Shown here one piece after another: positions 1-7,762 of a stretch of DNA of 28,388 nt. The DNA lies in assembly GCA_035635575.1 (NCBI GenBank), contig DASQAV010000109.1, forward strand, positions 1 to 28,388. Direction: 5' to 3'. The notes under the pieces are model-generated. The model was not told where the DNA came from and made no database searches. It saw only the letters and a program-made list of their open reading frames with translations. The first letter of the stretch is position 1. Every line of letters begins with the position of its first letter. Source of the stretch: WS-7 sp035635575 (GTDB lineage Bacteria; Eisenbacteria; RBG-16-71-46; SZUA-252). The position numbers were made by a program, and so were the translations under genes.

Positions 1-1265
1 CCTCGGCCGCGATGAGCACCTTCCTGGACCAGGAAGGCGTCCCGCTGGTGACCGCTTCCGTGCTTCCGGATGGGCGGGTGAAGCTGAGCCAGAAGCGGTT
101 CCTGAGCTATGGCATCGCGCCTCCTCCCGAGAAGCTCTGGCGGATTCCGATCGTCCTGAATTCCTCGGATGGCTCCCAGGTCAAGACACAGCACGTGCTC
201 CTGACCGAGCGCGAGATGACCGTGGATCTGGAGGGCGGGAAGACGCCCGCCTGGATCATCCCGAACGGCGGTCCGGCCGGCTACTACCGCTGGAGCGTCC
301 CCGCCGACATGATGAACCGGATCGCGGAGAATGCCGGCACCGTCATGAATCCCGTGGAGCGCGTCGGATATCTCGGCAATCTCACGGCGCTCCTCGACGC
401 GGGGCTCCTGCGCGGCAACGAGTACGTCCGCCTTCTCTCTCGATTCGCGGACGACCCGTCTCCGGAAGTCATCCTGGGCCTCATGGACAATCTCACCGTG
501 GTCCGCCGGGTTTTCGTGACCCCGGAGCTGGCGGACCCGTACGCCGCCTACGTCCGCCGGAATCTGGGCCCCGCGCTTGCGCGATTCGGGCTCGCGCGGC
601 GAGAGGGTGAAGGGGACGGCGTGTCCCTTCTCAGGCCCGCGTTGATCCGCGCGCTGGCCGAGGATGGAAAGGACTCGAGGGTCCTCGCCTTCGCCGACTC
701 CCTCGCGAAACAGCACATCGCATCGCCGGGATCGGTGGATCCGTCCTTGATCGGAGTGGCGCTCGAAATGTCGGCCCTGCGCGGGGACGAGGCGATGTTC
801 CAGGACTACAAGAAGCGCTTCGAGCAGGCCGAGATTCCGGCCGAGCGCGGGCGGTACCTGGCTGCCCTGGGCAAGTTCCGCGATCCCAAGATCGTGGACG
901 AGGCGATCCGATACTCCCTGACGGGGCCGCTTCGCCCGCAGGAGCTCTTCGAGATTCCCACCAGCCTCGCCACCGCGCTCGAGTACGACGACGTGCCGTA
1001 CAAGTGGATGTCGGAGAACTTCGGGACGATCGCGTCCAAGGTGCCGCCGATGTTCCTGGTCTACATGCCGCTCATGGCCGGGGGCTGCTCGCTCCCGAGG
1101 CTGGAGGCGGCGAAGAAATTCTTCTCGGATCCGGCGCACGTGGTCCCAGGTTCGGAGAAGGAGCTCGCGAAGGTGAGCGATTCGGTCACCGATTGCGCGG
1201 GGCTCCGGCAGCGCGAGGGGACGGTCGTCGCGGCGTACCTGACCCAACAGGTAGGGTCGAGGTGA
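1..1265 (+). CDS. M1 family zinc aminopeptidase, C-terminal part (5' end outside window)
   Basis: The reading frame is open from the left edge (first full codon at 3) to TGA at 1265, about 420 residues. Its first residues include FLDQEGVPLV, which resembles the sequence after the catalytic domain of M1 aminopeptidases, followed by an all-beta stretch and a long helical region like the ERAP1-type C-terminal domain (for example a segment with NRIAENAG and later KWMSENF). The zinc site (GAMEN and HEXXH...E in this family) must lie upstream of the window and is not seen. The ATG at 12 is an internal methionine, not a start. M1 enzymes remove N-terminal residues from peptides; the C-terminal domain caps the active site. 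No partner gene follows on this strand: the next genes are on the minus strand. Family assignment is fairly secure, substrate unknown. Confidence 0.8.
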   Translation, partial: SAAMSTFLDQEGVPLVTASVLPDGRVKLSQKRFLSYGIAPPPEKLWRIPIVLNSSDGSQVKTQHVLLTEREMTVDLEGGKTPAWIIPNGGPAGYYRWSVPADMMNRIAENAGTVMNPVERVGYLGNLTALLDAGLLRGNEYVRLLSRFADDPSPEVILGLMDNLTVVRRVFVTPELADPYAAYVRRNLGPALARFGLARREGEGDGVSLLRPALIRALAEDGKDSRVLAFADSLAKQHIASPGSVDPSLIGVALEMSALRGDEAMFQDYKKRFEQAEIPAERGRYLAALGKFRDPKIVDEAIRYSLTGPLRPQELFEIPTSLATALEYDDVPYKWMSENFGTIASKVPPMFLVYMPLMAGGCSLPRLEAAKKFFSDPAHVVPGSEKELAKVSDSVTDCAGLRQREGTVVAAYLTQQVGSR

Positions 1266-1270
1266 GCAGG

Positions 1271-1300
1271 AAACAGAAAAGGGGCCCGTTTCCGGGCCCC
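1271..1300 (-). terminator. Intrinsic terminator after the initiator tRNA
   Basis: Read on the minus strand this is a perfect 8-bp GC stem (GGGGCCCG / CGGGCCCC, 1281-1300) closed by a GAAA tetraloop and followed by TTTTCTGTTT. It begins 11 bases beyond the tRNA 3' end. The stem could also slow plus-strand transcription from the aminopeptidase gene, but that side has no T-tract. Confidence 0.85.
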
Positions 1301-1311
1301 TAGGGCTTCCA

Positions 1312-1388
<77 letters not shown>

Positions 1389-1393
1389 GGGGT

Positions 1394-1422
1394 ATGATGC
1401 CCCAGCGGAAGATGGATGTAAA
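1394..1422 (-). promoter_or_regulatory. Candidate promoter of the initiator tRNA
   Basis: On the minus strand TTTACA (1417-1422) and CATCAT (1394-1399) are spaced by 17 bases, five and four matches to the sigma-70 consensus. The expected start would fall almost at the mature tRNA 5' end, which is unusually close, so read-through from eno-ftsB with RNase P processing is an alternative. Confidence 0.35.
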
Positions 1423-1438
1423 GGGGGTCGATTCCCCC
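1423..1438 (-). terminator. Short hairpin after ftsB, possible weak terminator
   Basis: On the minus strand GGGGG-AATCGA-CCCCC is followed by TTTAC, 12 bases past the ftsB stop. The stem is only 5 bp and the T-run three bases, so attenuation rather than full termination is likely. The T-run overlaps the proposed -35 of the tRNA promoter. Confidence 0.35.
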
Positions 1439-1449
1439 GGGCCTTCGAC

Positions 1450-1821
1450 CTACCGGGCCGAGTCTTCCTCCTGGTACCGGTAGAGGATCTCGCCCTTCTT
1501 CACCATGTGGAAGCGCTCGCGCGCGACCCGCTCCGTCACGAGCGGATCCTTCGCCATGTTCTCCCGATTCTGGTCCACCCGCTCCGCCTCCGTGGCCAGC
1601 GCGACCTTCCGTGTCCGGAGGGCCTGGGTCTCGCTCTGGAGGGCACGGATCCGGATCAGCCCGGTCTGCCCGCCGATGAAGGAATAGACCAGAAATCCCA
1701 ACGCGATGGCCGCCGCCCACATGAAGAACTGCCGTTTCCTGGTCTTCTTTTCGGGGCGGGGCAGCCGGAGGAAACGCTTCGAGGGAGGTTCCTTGGGGCT
1801 CTTGTAGGGCGACCGCATCAT
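1450..1821 (-). CDS. ftsB: FtsB/DivIC-type septum formation initiator
   Basis: A 123-residue bitopic membrane protein. The N-terminal 30 residues are very basic (cytoplasmic), one membrane helix follows (about 33-52, MWAAAIALGFLVYSF), then a coiled coil (about 58-92) and a short C-terminal part with the family-typical DPLVTERVARERFHMVKKGEILY. FtsB/DivIC proteins sit in the FtsQLB divisome complex and help activate septal peptidoglycan synthesis. The gene lies 18 bases after enolase, the eno-ftsB order found in many bacteria, which supports the assignment. The basic N-terminal tail is longer than in E. coli FtsB (total 103 residues there). The start could be either of two adjacent ATG codons (1821 or 1818). 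Confidence 0.85.
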   Translation of the reverse strand: MMRSPYKSPKEPPSKRFLRLPRPEKKTRKRQFFMWAAAIALGFLVYSFIGGQTGLIRIRALQSETQALRTRKVALATEAERVDQNRENMAKDPLVTERVARERFHMVKKGEILYRYQEEDSAR

Positions 1822-1839
1822 GGCGCGTCCCTCATGCGT

Positions 1840-3150
1840 TCATCGCGCAGCCGCGGTCTCCCGCGATCCGCCCGCGAGTCTGCGAAAGGCGGCGGCTCCC
1901 AGGTACACGGCCTCGTCCGCGAGCATCTCCTCGATGCGGAGGAGCTGGTTGTACTTCGCCACGCGGTCAGTGCGCGATAGCGATCCGGTCTTGATCTGGC
2001 CCGCGTTCACCGCGACCGCCAGGTCGGCGATCGTCGTGTCCTCCGTCTCGCCCGAGCGGTGGGAGATCACGGTCGTGTACGCGGCGCGCTTGGCCATCTC
2101 GATCGTGTCGAGCGTCTCGCTCATCGTGCCGATCTGGTTCAGCTTGATCAGGATCGAGTTCGCGACCCCCTCCTCGATCCCCTTCTTCAAGATCTCGGGG
2201 TTCGTGACGAAGATGTCGTCGCCCACGATCTGGATCGAGCTCCCGAGCGTCTCGGTGAGATGTTTCCATCCCTCCCAGTCCCCTTCCGCCAGACCGTCCT
2301 CGATCGAGACGATGGGGAACCGCTCCACGAGCCCGCCCAGGTACTGGACCATGGCGCGCGCCTCCAGCCCCTGGCGGCCGTCCAGCTTGTAGGAGCCGCC
2401 GCGATGGAGCTCCGAGGCGGCCACGTCCAATGCCAGAGCGACGTCCTCGCCCGGGCGGTAGCCGGCCTTCTCGATGGCCCGCATCAAGAACTCGAGGGCA
2501 TCCGCGTTCTTTCCGAGGTTCGGCGCGAAGCCTCCCTCGTCGCCGACCGCGGTGACCAGTCCCTTCTCGTGGAGGAGCTTCTTCAGCGTGTGGAAGATCT
2601 CGGAGCCCATGCGAAGCGCCTCCGAGAAAGAACCCGCCCCGACCGGGACGATCATGAATTCCTGGATGTCGAGATTGTTGTCCGCGTGCGCGCCCCCGTT
2701 GATGACGTTCATGAGGGGCACCGGCAAGGTCTTCGCCCCGGCCCCTCCGAGGTAGCGGTACAGGGGAAGGGCGTGCGCGTCGGCGGCGGCCTTCGCGACC
2801 GCGATGGACACGCCCAGGAGTGCGTTCGCGCCGAGGTTCTTCTTGTTGGGGGTGCCGTCCAGCCCGATCAGGAGCTGGTCCAGGTAGGCCTGGTCGTCCG
2901 CGTCCTCACCCACCAGGTGCCCGGCGATCGTCTCGTTGACGTTCGCGACCGCCTTCGCGACCCCTTTGCCGAGGTATCGCTTGGGGTCGCCGTCCCGCAG
3001 CTCCAGGGCCTCGCGGGAGCCGGTCGAGGCGCCCGAAGGCACCGCGGCGCGGCCGAAGGCGCCGCCACGGAGCGCCACCTCCACCTCGAGCGTGGGGGTT
3101 CCCCTGGAGTCCAGGATCTCCCGTGCGACTATCGATTCGATCTCGGTCAT
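1840..3150 (-). CDS. eno: Enolase (phosphopyruvate hydratase)
   Basis: This is a 436-residue enolase, the normal length. It converts 2-phosphoglycerate to phosphoenolpyruvate in glycolysis, in the cytoplasm. Family landmarks are all present: the N-terminal REILDSRGTPT and the PSGASTG loop, MNVINGGAHADN, GDEGGFAPN with the catalytic glutamate, metal ligands in ALDVAASE, SIEDGLAEGDW and VGDDIFVTN, the catalytic lysine region ILIKLNQIGT, and SHRSGETED. The start is fixed by homology (MTEIESIVAREILDSRG). No Shine-Dalgarno sequence precedes the ATG; the promoter ends only 12 bases upstream, so the mRNA should be nearly leaderless. It is first in an operon with ftsB. Confidence 0.98.
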   Translation of the reverse strand: MTEIESIVAREILDSRGTPTLEVEVALRGGAFGRAAVPSGASTGSREALELRDGDPKRYLGKGVAKAVANVNETIAGHLVGEDADDQAYLDQLLIGLDGTPNKKNLGANALLGVSIAVAKAAADAHALPLYRYLGGAGAKTLPVPLMNVINGGAHADNNLDIQEFMIVPVGAGSFSEALRMGSEIFHTLKKLLHEKGLVTAVGDEGGFAPNLGKNADALEFLMRAIEKAGYRPGEDVALALDVAASELHRGGSYKLDGRQGLEARAMVQYLGGLVERFPIVSIEDGLAEGDWEGWKHLTETLGSSIQIVGDDIFVTNPEILKKGIEEGVANSILIKLNQIGTMSETLDTIEMAKRAAYTTVISHRSGETEDTTIADLAVAVNAGQIKTGSLSRTDRVAKYNQLLRIEEMLADEAVYLGAAAFRRLAGGSRETAAAR

Positions 3151-3162
3151 GGGCGCGAGGCG

Positions 3163-3192
3163 ACGCTAGGGTTCTCCCCACTCGCCCGTCAA
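3163..3192 (-). promoter_or_regulatory. eno promoter (sigma-70 type)
   Basis: On the minus strand TTGACG (3187-3192), an 18-base spacer and TAGCGT (3163-3168). The expected transcript start is about 3156, five or six bases from the ATG, so almost no untranslated leader is left. Confidence 0.65.
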
Positions 3193-3209
3193 GGGAAAAG
3201 CCTTGACGG
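3186..3209. repeat. Perfect inverted repeat joining two divergent -35 elements
   Basis: CCGTCAAGG (3186-3194) and CCTTGACGG (3201-3209) form 9-bp arms around GAAAAG. Each arm contains the TTGACG -35 element of one of the divergent promoters, eno to the left and the sigma factor operon to the right. It may simply reflect two similar -35 regions, or it may be a shared operator. Confidence 0.8.
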
Positions 3210-3232
3210 ACGGAGGATAGGGCCACTAGCTT
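3203..3232 (+). promoter_or_regulatory. Promoter of the sigma/anti-sigma operon
   Basis: TTGACG (3203-3208), 18-base spacer, TAGCTT (3227-3232). This looks like a housekeeping promoter rather than an ECF one (no GGAAC-type -35), so positive autoregulation by the ECF factor is not evident here. The leader to the TTG start would be about 80 nt. Confidence 0.55.
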
Positions 3233-3318
3233 GCGCGCCCAATAGGCGTGGTGAGCGAAACCCGGAAGGGCGCCCAAACGTACAGATTCTGAAGGCGTCG
3301 AGGACGCGAGGGTTCGAG

Positions 3319-3888
3319 TTGTCCGACGAGCGGGACCTGGTCCGGCGATGCCTGGCGCGTGAAGAGCGCGCGTACCGGGAGCTGATCCGCCTGTACCAGA
3401 CACCCGTCGTGAACCTCGCGTGGCGCATCACCGGAAACCCCGAGGATGCCGCCGAGGTCGGCCAGGAGACCTTCATCCGGGTCTTGCGCTCGCTCCACAC
3501 GTACGATCCGGAGCGTCCGCTCAAGACCTGGCTCTTCAAGATCGCGGCGAACCTGGCCCTGGACGCGATCCGAAGGCGCAAGCGCCGGCCGGTCTCGATC
3601 CAGGATCTGTTCGACGAAGACGAAGGGCCGCCCCTCGATCCGGCGGATCCGGGTCCCGGACCCGAGCATCTGCTCGAGACCCGGCAGTCGGGCGAGCGGT
3701 TCGATGAGCTGGTGCGGGAGATGCCCGAGCACTACCAGGCGATCCTGTTCCTTCGCTATCGCGAGGACCTGGCCTATGAAGAGATCGCGGAGACTCTGGC
3801 GATCCCGCTCGGCACGGTGAAGGTTCGGCTGCACCGGGCACACGAGATTCTGAGACGGAAGTTGTCGGTACGAGGAGCGAAGCCATGA
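3319..3888 (+). CDS. ECF-family RNA polymerase sigma factor
   Basis: A 189-residue sigma factor with the two conserved ECF domains. Region 2 (about residues 8-85) contains AYRELIRLYQTPVVNLAWRI, DAAEVGQETFIRVLRSL and a basic stretch after LALDAIRRRKRRP. Region 4 (about 130-185) contains LPEHYQ-like MPEHYQAILFLRYREDLAYEE and the helix-turn-helix IAETLAIPLGTVKVRLHRA. A linker rich in D and P separates them. The TTG start at 3319 is chosen because GAGGG lies six bases upstream and the sigma-2 domain begins right after it; the frame stays open far upstream but that stretch is antisense to eno. The last four bases (ATGA) overlap the anti-sigma gene, a typical cognate pair. Target promoters cannot be read from this window. 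Confidence 0.92.
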   Translation: MSDERDLVRRCLAREERAYRELIRLYQTPVVNLAWRITGNPEDAAEVGQETFIRVLRSLHTYDPERPLKTWLFKIAANLALDAIRRRKRRPVSIQDLFDEDEGPPLDPADPGPGPEHLLETRQSGERFDELVREMPEHYQAILFLRYREDLAYEEIAETLAIPLGTVKVRLHRAHEILRRKLSVRGAKP

Positions 3889-4526
3889 AAGAGAATCTTT
3901 CCTGCGAGGCCTGCCAGCGCGAGCTGGTCGCGTTGATCGACGGCGCGCTGACGCCCTCGGTCGCGCGCGTGATCGAGGGCCACGCGGCTTCGTGCGCCTC
4001 GTGCGGCAGAGTCCTCCGCGAGTTTCGGAGCCAGGCGGTCCTGCTCCGGAAGATGGAGCTCTACCCGGTCCCCGCTTCGCTCGAGAGCCGCGTCATCCGC
4101 GAGCTCCGCGCGGCGCGCGGATTCCTGAACGCCGGATGGCAGAGGGTCAGCGCCGGAGTGGGCGCCTTCTGCTTCGTGCTCACGGTGGGGATCCTCGCAA
4201 ACCTGTCTCGAATCTCGAGCGGCCTGGGTCTCCCCGATCCCAACGTCTGGCTGGTGTCGGCCATCGACCGCTCGATCTCGGGAATGACCTCCGTGCTGAA
4301 GGGGGTTGCCGGCGGGATCGCGGTCTACGTGCCGCTCCTGAATCAGATCTGGATCGCGCTCCAGGCGCTCCGTACGCTGCCGCGCGCCGCGATCGTTTCG
4401 CTTCGAACGCCCGAGATCCAGATCGCGGGCGCCATCCTCATCACCCTGGGACTCGCGCTCTACATCATGCTGCGACCATCCCGTCGCAACGAAGGGAGTG
4501 TGGGCCATGTTTGCCTCTCGCTCTGA
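3885..4526 (+). CDS. Zinc-finger anti-sigma factor, membrane-anchored
   Basis: This 213-residue protein begins with a ZAS-type zinc-binding anti-sigma domain: C7, C10, then H33-x3-C37-x2-C40. A first hydrophobic helix is near residues 88-107 and a second near 178-197, so the N-terminal domain would face the cytoplasm and bind the sigma factor encoded immediately upstream, releasing it on an envelope or redox signal. The start is supported by GAGGAG eight bases upstream and by the 4-base overlap with the sigma gene. The region between the helices (residues 110-175) has no recognised domain and is the likely sensor part. Its 3' end overlaps the next gene by 20 bases. Confidence 0.85.
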   Translation: MKENLSCEACQRELVALIDGALTPSVARVIEGHAASCASCGRVLREFRSQAVLLRKMELYPVPASLESRVIRELRAARGFLNAGWQRVSAGVGAFCFVLTVGILANLSRISSGLGLPDPNVWLVSAIDRSISGMTSVLKGVAGGIAVYVPLLNQIWIALQALRTLPRAAIVSLRTPEIQIAGAILITLGLALYIMLRPSRRNEGSVGHVCLSL

Positions 4527-5901
4527 TCTGATGGTGCGGACGAGACCGTTCGCGTGGACTTGGATCGCGGCGGCGTCCTTCCTGCTGCTGCTTGCCCTGG
4601 CGCTCCTTCTGCCGGCCCCCGCGTCGGCCCAGAAGTCGCGGTCGAAGACGGCCACGTCCAAGGCGGCCGTGGACAGCGTCCCGAAGGCGGGCGCCGAGGA
4701 CGAGGGGATCTCCGTCCGCGTCATCGAGGACGGGAAGCAGACCGTGTCCAAGCGGGTGCGCACGGCGCGGGAACGTGCCAGCGCGGCTCGCGGGGAAGCG
4801 ATCGATGAGGCGGACCAGCCCGACACGCCGGACGCGCCTGAGCCTCCCGAGCCGTCGGACGACCATTCCAATGACCTGGTCCGCTTCGGTCAGGACATCG
4901 TGATCCCCGCGGAGAAGGTGATCGAGGGCAGCGTCATCACGCTGGGCGGATCGATCACGGTCTACGGCAGGGTGAAAGGGGATGTCACCGCGGTCGGTGG
5001 GAGCGTGTCGGTGCGCGACAGCGCGGTCGTGGAAGGGGACGCGGTGAGCGTCGGCGGCTCCACCACGGTGAGCGAAGGCGCAAAAATCAAGGGCAGCAAT
5101 GTCTCCGTGGGCGGGTGGCCGGGGAGGGGACACGTAGGGGTGCTTCCGTTCCTCGGGCTCATGGGGCTGGGCGCGGTGACGGGCGTGATCACCACGATCA
5201 TCCAGGTTCTCGTGACGTTGCTCTTCGCCTGGCTCTGTCTCCTCCTCGTCCGGGAGCGCATGGAAGCCGCCGTGGCGCGCATGGACAGTCAGTTCGGGAA
5301 GTCGGTTCTCTGGGGGCTGGTTGCCTGGATGGCGATGATCGTGGCGATCCCCGCGATCTGCATCGTGTGCGCGATCGCCATGGTGATCCTGGTCATCACC
5401 ATCATCGGAATCCCGATCGCGATCCTGCTCGCCTTCGCGATGGTCTTCGCGCTGGTCGGGGTCGTGCTCGGGGCCATCATCTTGATGTTCCTGGGCTACA
5501 TCAACGGCGCGATGTACCTCGGCCGGAAGGTGCTGGCCCGAAGGACTCCGGCCCGGACCTACAAGCCGATCTGGGAGATCGCGGCCGGCCTGTCCTTGAT
5601 CCTGGGCATGAAGCTCCTCGGCAGCCTCTTCGGCGTCCTGGGCGTCCTGTTCCTGATGCCGATCGGGATCGCCCTCGGGATCGCCTCGGTCGTGCTGGGG
5701 CTGGTCTTCATGACGGCGGGCATGGGTGGGATCGTGCTGACGCGCTTCGCGAAGAACCCGCTGGCCTACGCGGGCGCGCCTTCCGCCCCGGCACCTCCCA
5801 CGGCACCGGGCGCCACGGCCGCGGGATGGTACGCGCCGCCTCCAACCGCGCCCCCCTCCACCAAGCCCTCACCCGAGGGAGGCAGCTCGGACGCGCCCTA
5901 G
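4507..5901 (+). CDS. Multi-pass membrane protein with bactofilin-like beta-helix domain
   Basis: A 464-residue protein. Residues 1-42 form a signal peptide or anchor ending in ASA-Q. Residues 43-120 are charged and proline-rich. Residues about 123-203 are short repeats of the type EGSVITLGGSITVYGRVKGD, typical of polymer-forming bactofilin (DUF583-like) right-handed beta-helices. About six to eight hydrophobic helices follow in three blocks (212-247, 265-337, 355-412), then a proline-rich tail. I chose ATG 4507 because AAGGGAG lies eight bases upstream; GTG 4498 is also open but has a poor ribosome site. Overlap with the anti-sigma gene implies co-expression and perhaps a role in signal transmission or as a target at the membrane. 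Exact function is unknown. Confidence 0.75.
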   Translation: MFASRSDLMVRTRPFAWTWIAAASFLLLLALALLLPAPASAQKSRSKTATSKAAVDSVPKAGAEDEGISVRVIEDGKQTVSKRVRTARERASAARGEAIDEADQPDTPDAPEPPEPSDDHSNDLVRFGQDIVIPAEKVIEGSVITLGGSITVYGRVKGDVTAVGGSVSVRDSAVVEGDAVSVGGSTTVSEGAKIKGSNVSVGGWPGRGHVGVLPFLGLMGLGAVTGVITTIIQVLVTLLFAWLCLLLVRERMEAAVARMDSQFGKSVLWGLVAWMAMIVAIPAICIVCAIAMVILVITIIGIPIAILLAFAMVFALVGVVLGAIILMFLGYINGAMYLGRKVLARRTPARTYKPIWEIAAGLSLILGMKLLGSLFGVLGVLFLMPIGIALGIASVVLGLVFMTAGMGGIVLTRFAKNPLAYAGAPSAPAPPTAPGATAAGWYAPPPTAPPSTKPSPEGGSSDAP

Positions 5902-5902
5902 C

Positions 5903-5922
5903 GGGCGCTTGTCAAGAAGCCC
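5903..5922. terminator. Weak hairpin between convergent genes
   Basis: GGGC...GCCC with an inner CTT-GTC-AAG stem lies in the 23-base gap between the bactofilin-like gene and the DUF4390 gene, which converge. There is no T-tract on either strand, so it is at best a poor bidirectional terminator. Confidence 0.25.
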
Positions 5923-5924
5923 AA

Positions 5925-6587
5925 TCACGGGACGGAATCCGGCGCTCCCAGGAGCGAAGGCCGAAAGGTCTCGCTCCTCGCGAGCGCCGTCCTGTCTCCG
6001 AGGCCCGAGACGTTGACCGCAATACCCAACAAGTAGCCCGGCACTCCGCGCTCCGGCTGGTCGGGATTCTTCACTTCTCCCGAGAGCCAGTCCTCCACTT
6101 CGTCCAGGTCTTCCGCCGTGAGCGGGCGGATGGTGAGCCGGACCGAGACGTAGTAGCGCCCCTCGGGCTGGAGCGCCGCCAGCGTGGTGAGCGGCAGGGC
6201 TCGGTCTCCGAAGAGAAGCGCGTCGAGCGCCTCCATGGTGGGCACGGTCTTGGTCTTCTGCCGCAGGGACCCCGTATGGACGCGAAAGGTGTGATCCCAG
6301 GGATCGTGGAAGACGCGTGTCTCGCTCTTCATCGCGAGCACCAGCTTGTCGAACCAGAAGGAGCGTTTCTTCCAGATTCCCACTTCATAGGTGACGGTCG
6401 CGGGCATGCCGCGGAGCAGGGTCTCGGTGAACCGTGGCGTCCACGGCGTCTCCGCTCGATAGGTGACCGTCAGGACGTCGCCCTGGAGCTCCACGGGGCC
6501 GACGGTGAGCCCCAGGTCGTTCGCCGCGGCCGGGGCCGCGAGGAGGATCGCCACGAGCGCCGCCCAGAGTCCGGGCGCGCGCCTCAA
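5925..6587 (-). CDS. DUF4390-type exported protein
   Basis: A 220-residue protein with a signal peptide (residues 1-22, hydrophobic core LWAALVAILLAAPAAA). The body has the DUF4390 pattern: an early beta-rich part with PWTPRFTETLLRGMPATVTYEV, then WKKRSFWFD and a region like YYVSVRLTIRPLTAEDLDEVEDWL. DUF4390 proteins are often found beside NtrY-like kinases, as here, but their function is unknown. The start is TTG at 6587, overlapping the TGA of the upstream gene as TTGA with GGAG about ten bases before it; the signal peptide begins directly there, leaving no better start. It is the last gene of a five-gene overlapping operon. A periplasmic partner for the barrel or the kinase is a reasonable guess. 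Confidence 0.75.
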   Translation of the reverse strand: MRRAPGLWAALVAILLAAPAAANDLGLTVGPVELQGDVLTVTYRAETPWTPRFTETLLRGMPATVTYEVGIWKKRSFWFDKLVLAMKSETRVFHDPWDHTFRVHTGSLRQKTKTVPTMEALDALLFGDRALPLTTLAALQPEGRYYVSVRLTIRPLTAEDLDEVEDWLSGEVKNPDQPERGVPGYLLGIAVNVSGLGDRTALARSETFRPSLLGAPDSVP

Positions 6588-7762
6588 AACGTGTCTCCCA
6601 GACGCACGCCGACCCGCGGCTTGGAGTCTCCATCGCGCAGGTTCTTCGCGATCGTGACCGCGGCCGGTCCGCCCGCGATCCGCACTCCCAGACCGGCATC
6701 CAGCCCCGGCTGCTGGCGGCTCAGGTTGTCGCTACCGAACCAGGCCGCTCCGCAGTCCAGGAAGGAGAAGACGTAGAGGTTCTTCCTCGCGCGCTGGTAG
6801 AGCTCCGCGTTCGCCACGAAGAATTGGTCCCCCGCGGACGACTTGAAGTCGTGTCCCCGCAGGGTGCCGATTCCACCCACGTACCAGAGCTTCTGAACGG
6901 GGAGAGCGCCCGTCAGCGTGGAGCCCGCGACCAGGCGAGCGCGGAGGCTCCGCGTGGGTGCGAGCCGCGCCTGGTACCGGATCGCGCCGCGGGCGCGGCC
7001 GTACTCGAAATCGCCCTGGAGCGGATCTCCCGAGCGCTCGTATTGAGCCTCGCCGTGCACTCCCCCTCGAAGGGGAAGCTCCGCGGGCCCGACCCGGACG
7101 CCCAGCGTGAAGGCCTGATCGTCCCCATCCTGGATCGAGGGGTTCGGGCGAAAGACCGGATGGCGTCCGGTCAAGGAGATCCGCGTCCTGGTGGAGAGGG
7201 TACGCTCTGTCTCGATACGGGCTCCGCCCTGAAGCTCGAAATCCGACCCCGGAGACCAGGCTGCGTGGACGCGACCTCCCTGTGCCTCGTAGTAGTCCCG
7301 GTAGTCGGTGCGCGCGAAGAGCGCGAACAGGGTGTTCTCCCCGGGCGTGGCGATCCAATCGTCCTCGGTGGCGGTCCTCCGGTACACGACCGCGCCGATG
7401 CTGAGCTCGGGCCGGTCTCCGAAGGGCACCGTGAATCCGGCCTCGTAGAGGGGCCGCTTCCGCGAGTAGGCGTAGGTCCCCTGGGCGAAGAGCACCGGCG
7501 CGGGGCTCCTGCCGGTCTGGAAGGCGGCGCCCGCGGTGGGCGCGGGACCGTCGACGCGGTTGTAGCGGAATCCGAGGATCGACCGGAGGCGCGCCTCCTC
7601 GGGAAGGCCGGTCGAGAGCGTCTCCCAGTCCGCGGGGCGCACCACGGCGGGGACGGGAACCTCGCGAGTCAGGGAGGAATCGGGTTGCGCGGCCAGAGCA
7701 TGAGCCGCGGCCAGCGCCCAGGCCGCGGCCGCGAGAATGCCGGGGCTACGAGCCCTGAGCAT
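6584..7762 (-). CDS. Outer-membrane beta-barrel protein, Omp85/surface-antigen-like
   Basis: A 392-residue protein with an N-terminal signal peptide (about 1-25) and alternating beta-strands throughout. Near the C-terminus WYVGGIGTLRGHDF matches the conserved (V/L)RG-x-(F/Y) loop of Omp85/D15 barrels (BamA, TamA, FhaC), and LDAGLGVRIAG plus a last strand ending in LGDTF fit a barrel end. No POTRA domains are evident: only about 60 residues precede the barrel. It is therefore a barrel-only family member, like patatin-linked or other short Omp85 proteins, and not BamA itself. It overlaps the response-regulator gene by 17 bases and the DUF4390 gene by 4, so it is translated with the two-component system. 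Its cargo is unknown. Confidence 0.7.
   Translation of the reverse strand: MLRARSPGILAAAAWALAAAHALAAQPDSSLTREVPVPAVVRPADWETLSTGLPEEARLRSILGFRYNRVDGPAPTAGAAFQTGRSPAPVLFAQGTYAYSRKRPLYEAGFTVPFGDRPELSIGAVVYRRTATEDDWIATPGENTLFALFARTDYRDYYEAQGGRVHAAWSPGSDFELQGGARIETERTLSTRTRISLTGRHPVFRPNPSIQDGDDQAFTLGVRVGPAELPLRGGVHGEAQYERSGDPLQGDFEYGRARGAIRYQARLAPTRSLRARLVAGSTLTGALPVQKLWYVGGIGTLRGHDFKSSAGDQFFVANAELYQRARKNLYVFSFLDCGAAWFGSDNLSRQQPGLDAGLGVRIAGGPAAVTIAKNLRDGDSKPRVGVRLGDTF

Noticed and set aside
2059..3318. Open plus-strand frame extending the sigma factor gene far upstream
   Set aside because: It runs antisense through eno, its translation is arginine-, aspartate- and glycine-rich nonsense, and the promoter and ribosome site place the start at 3319.
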